The translations under genes were made by a program, and so were the position numbers. Positions 63,935-64,000 of a stretch of 64,000 nucleotides of DNA are shown piece by piece. Below the pieces are notes generated by a model. It saw only the letters and a program-made list of their open reading frames with translations. It was not told the DNA's origin and did not search any database. This DNA comes from Owenia fusiformis (lineage: Eukaryota; Annelida; Polychaeta; Sabellida; Oweniidae): NCBI GenBank assembly GCA_903813345.2, contig CAIIXF020000012.1:31091001-31155000 (forward strand), read 5' to 3'. How positions within the stretch are numbered: position 1 is the first letter of the stretch; the number at the start of each line of letters is the position of its first letter.

Positions 63935-64000
63935 TGGGGGTCAGAAAACAGGAATTTTTGTCAATTTTGAGATCTTTCTGAAGTATAGCTTTATTATACT
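63935..64000 (-). repeat. Inverted, truncated copy of the 34.5-kb repeat
   Basis: The reverse complement of the last 66 bases reads AGTATAATAAAGCTATACTT, CAGAAAGATCT and then TGTTTTCTGACCCCCATACA, matching 34852-34920 and 35313-35380. The rest lies beyond the window. Confidence 0.75.

Overview
This is AT-rich metazoan DNA with spliced genes (GT-AG introns), several DNA-transposon families and their non-autonomous derivatives, an APE-type non-LTR retrotransposon, tRNA-derived SINE-like sequences and satellite arrays. Gene content and repeat style fit a marine invertebrate (a lophotrochozoan or a non-vertebrate deuterostome), but nothing here fixes the species. There are no bacterial operons and no CRISPR array.

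Layout. 1-5040 is a giant inverted repeat (foldback-type element) whose arms are built of ~180-bp degenerate tandem units. Each arm also carries the same exon-like 169-bp segment. 5070-5810 is a decayed copy of a conserved invertebrate gene family. 6-10.5 kb is tandemly duplicated non-coding repeat. 10.55-17.0 kb holds LINE sequences on the minus strand (ORF2 endonuclease/reverse transcriptase, ORF1 coiled-coil RNA-binding protein). 17.6-19.2 kb is an element with C-rich inverted ends.

From 19.8 to 55.6 kb lies the host gene neighbourhood. A 17-exon PPIL2 gene (U-box plus cyclophilin, 513 aa) occupies 22423-50785 on the minus strand and was reconstructed exon by exon. Three intronless type II membrane enzymes of glycan synthesis lie on the opposite strand: a FUT8/GT23-like fucosyltransferase just beyond the PPIL2 3' end, a galactose-3-O-sulfotransferase-like gene nested in PPIL2 intron 11, and a nucleotide-diphospho-sugar transferase nested in intron 10. 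Intron 10 also holds an apparently intact three-exon hAT transposon (800-aa transposase). Head-to-head with PPIL2, ~295 bp away, is a four-exon gene for an unrecognised 568-aa single-pass membrane protein. Its cytoplasmic tail carries a YxxPhi motif and a serine-centred acidic cluster, as in proteins that cycle through the trans-Golgi network.

Beyond it are two satellite arrays: a ~60-bp unit starting in the 3' UTR of the membrane-protein gene, and a 32-bp unit with higher-order organisation. The last 6 kb has palindromic MITEs, one orphan coding exon (minus) and a possible spliced transcript (plus).

Functional reading: PPIL2 is a spliceosome-associated housekeeping gene that has become a host for antisense, intronless Golgi-enzyme genes. 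The mix of a fucosyltransferase, a sulfotransferase and a glycosyltransferase plus a neighbouring Golgi-type cargo/receptor-like protein is suggestive, but any joint pathway is inference.
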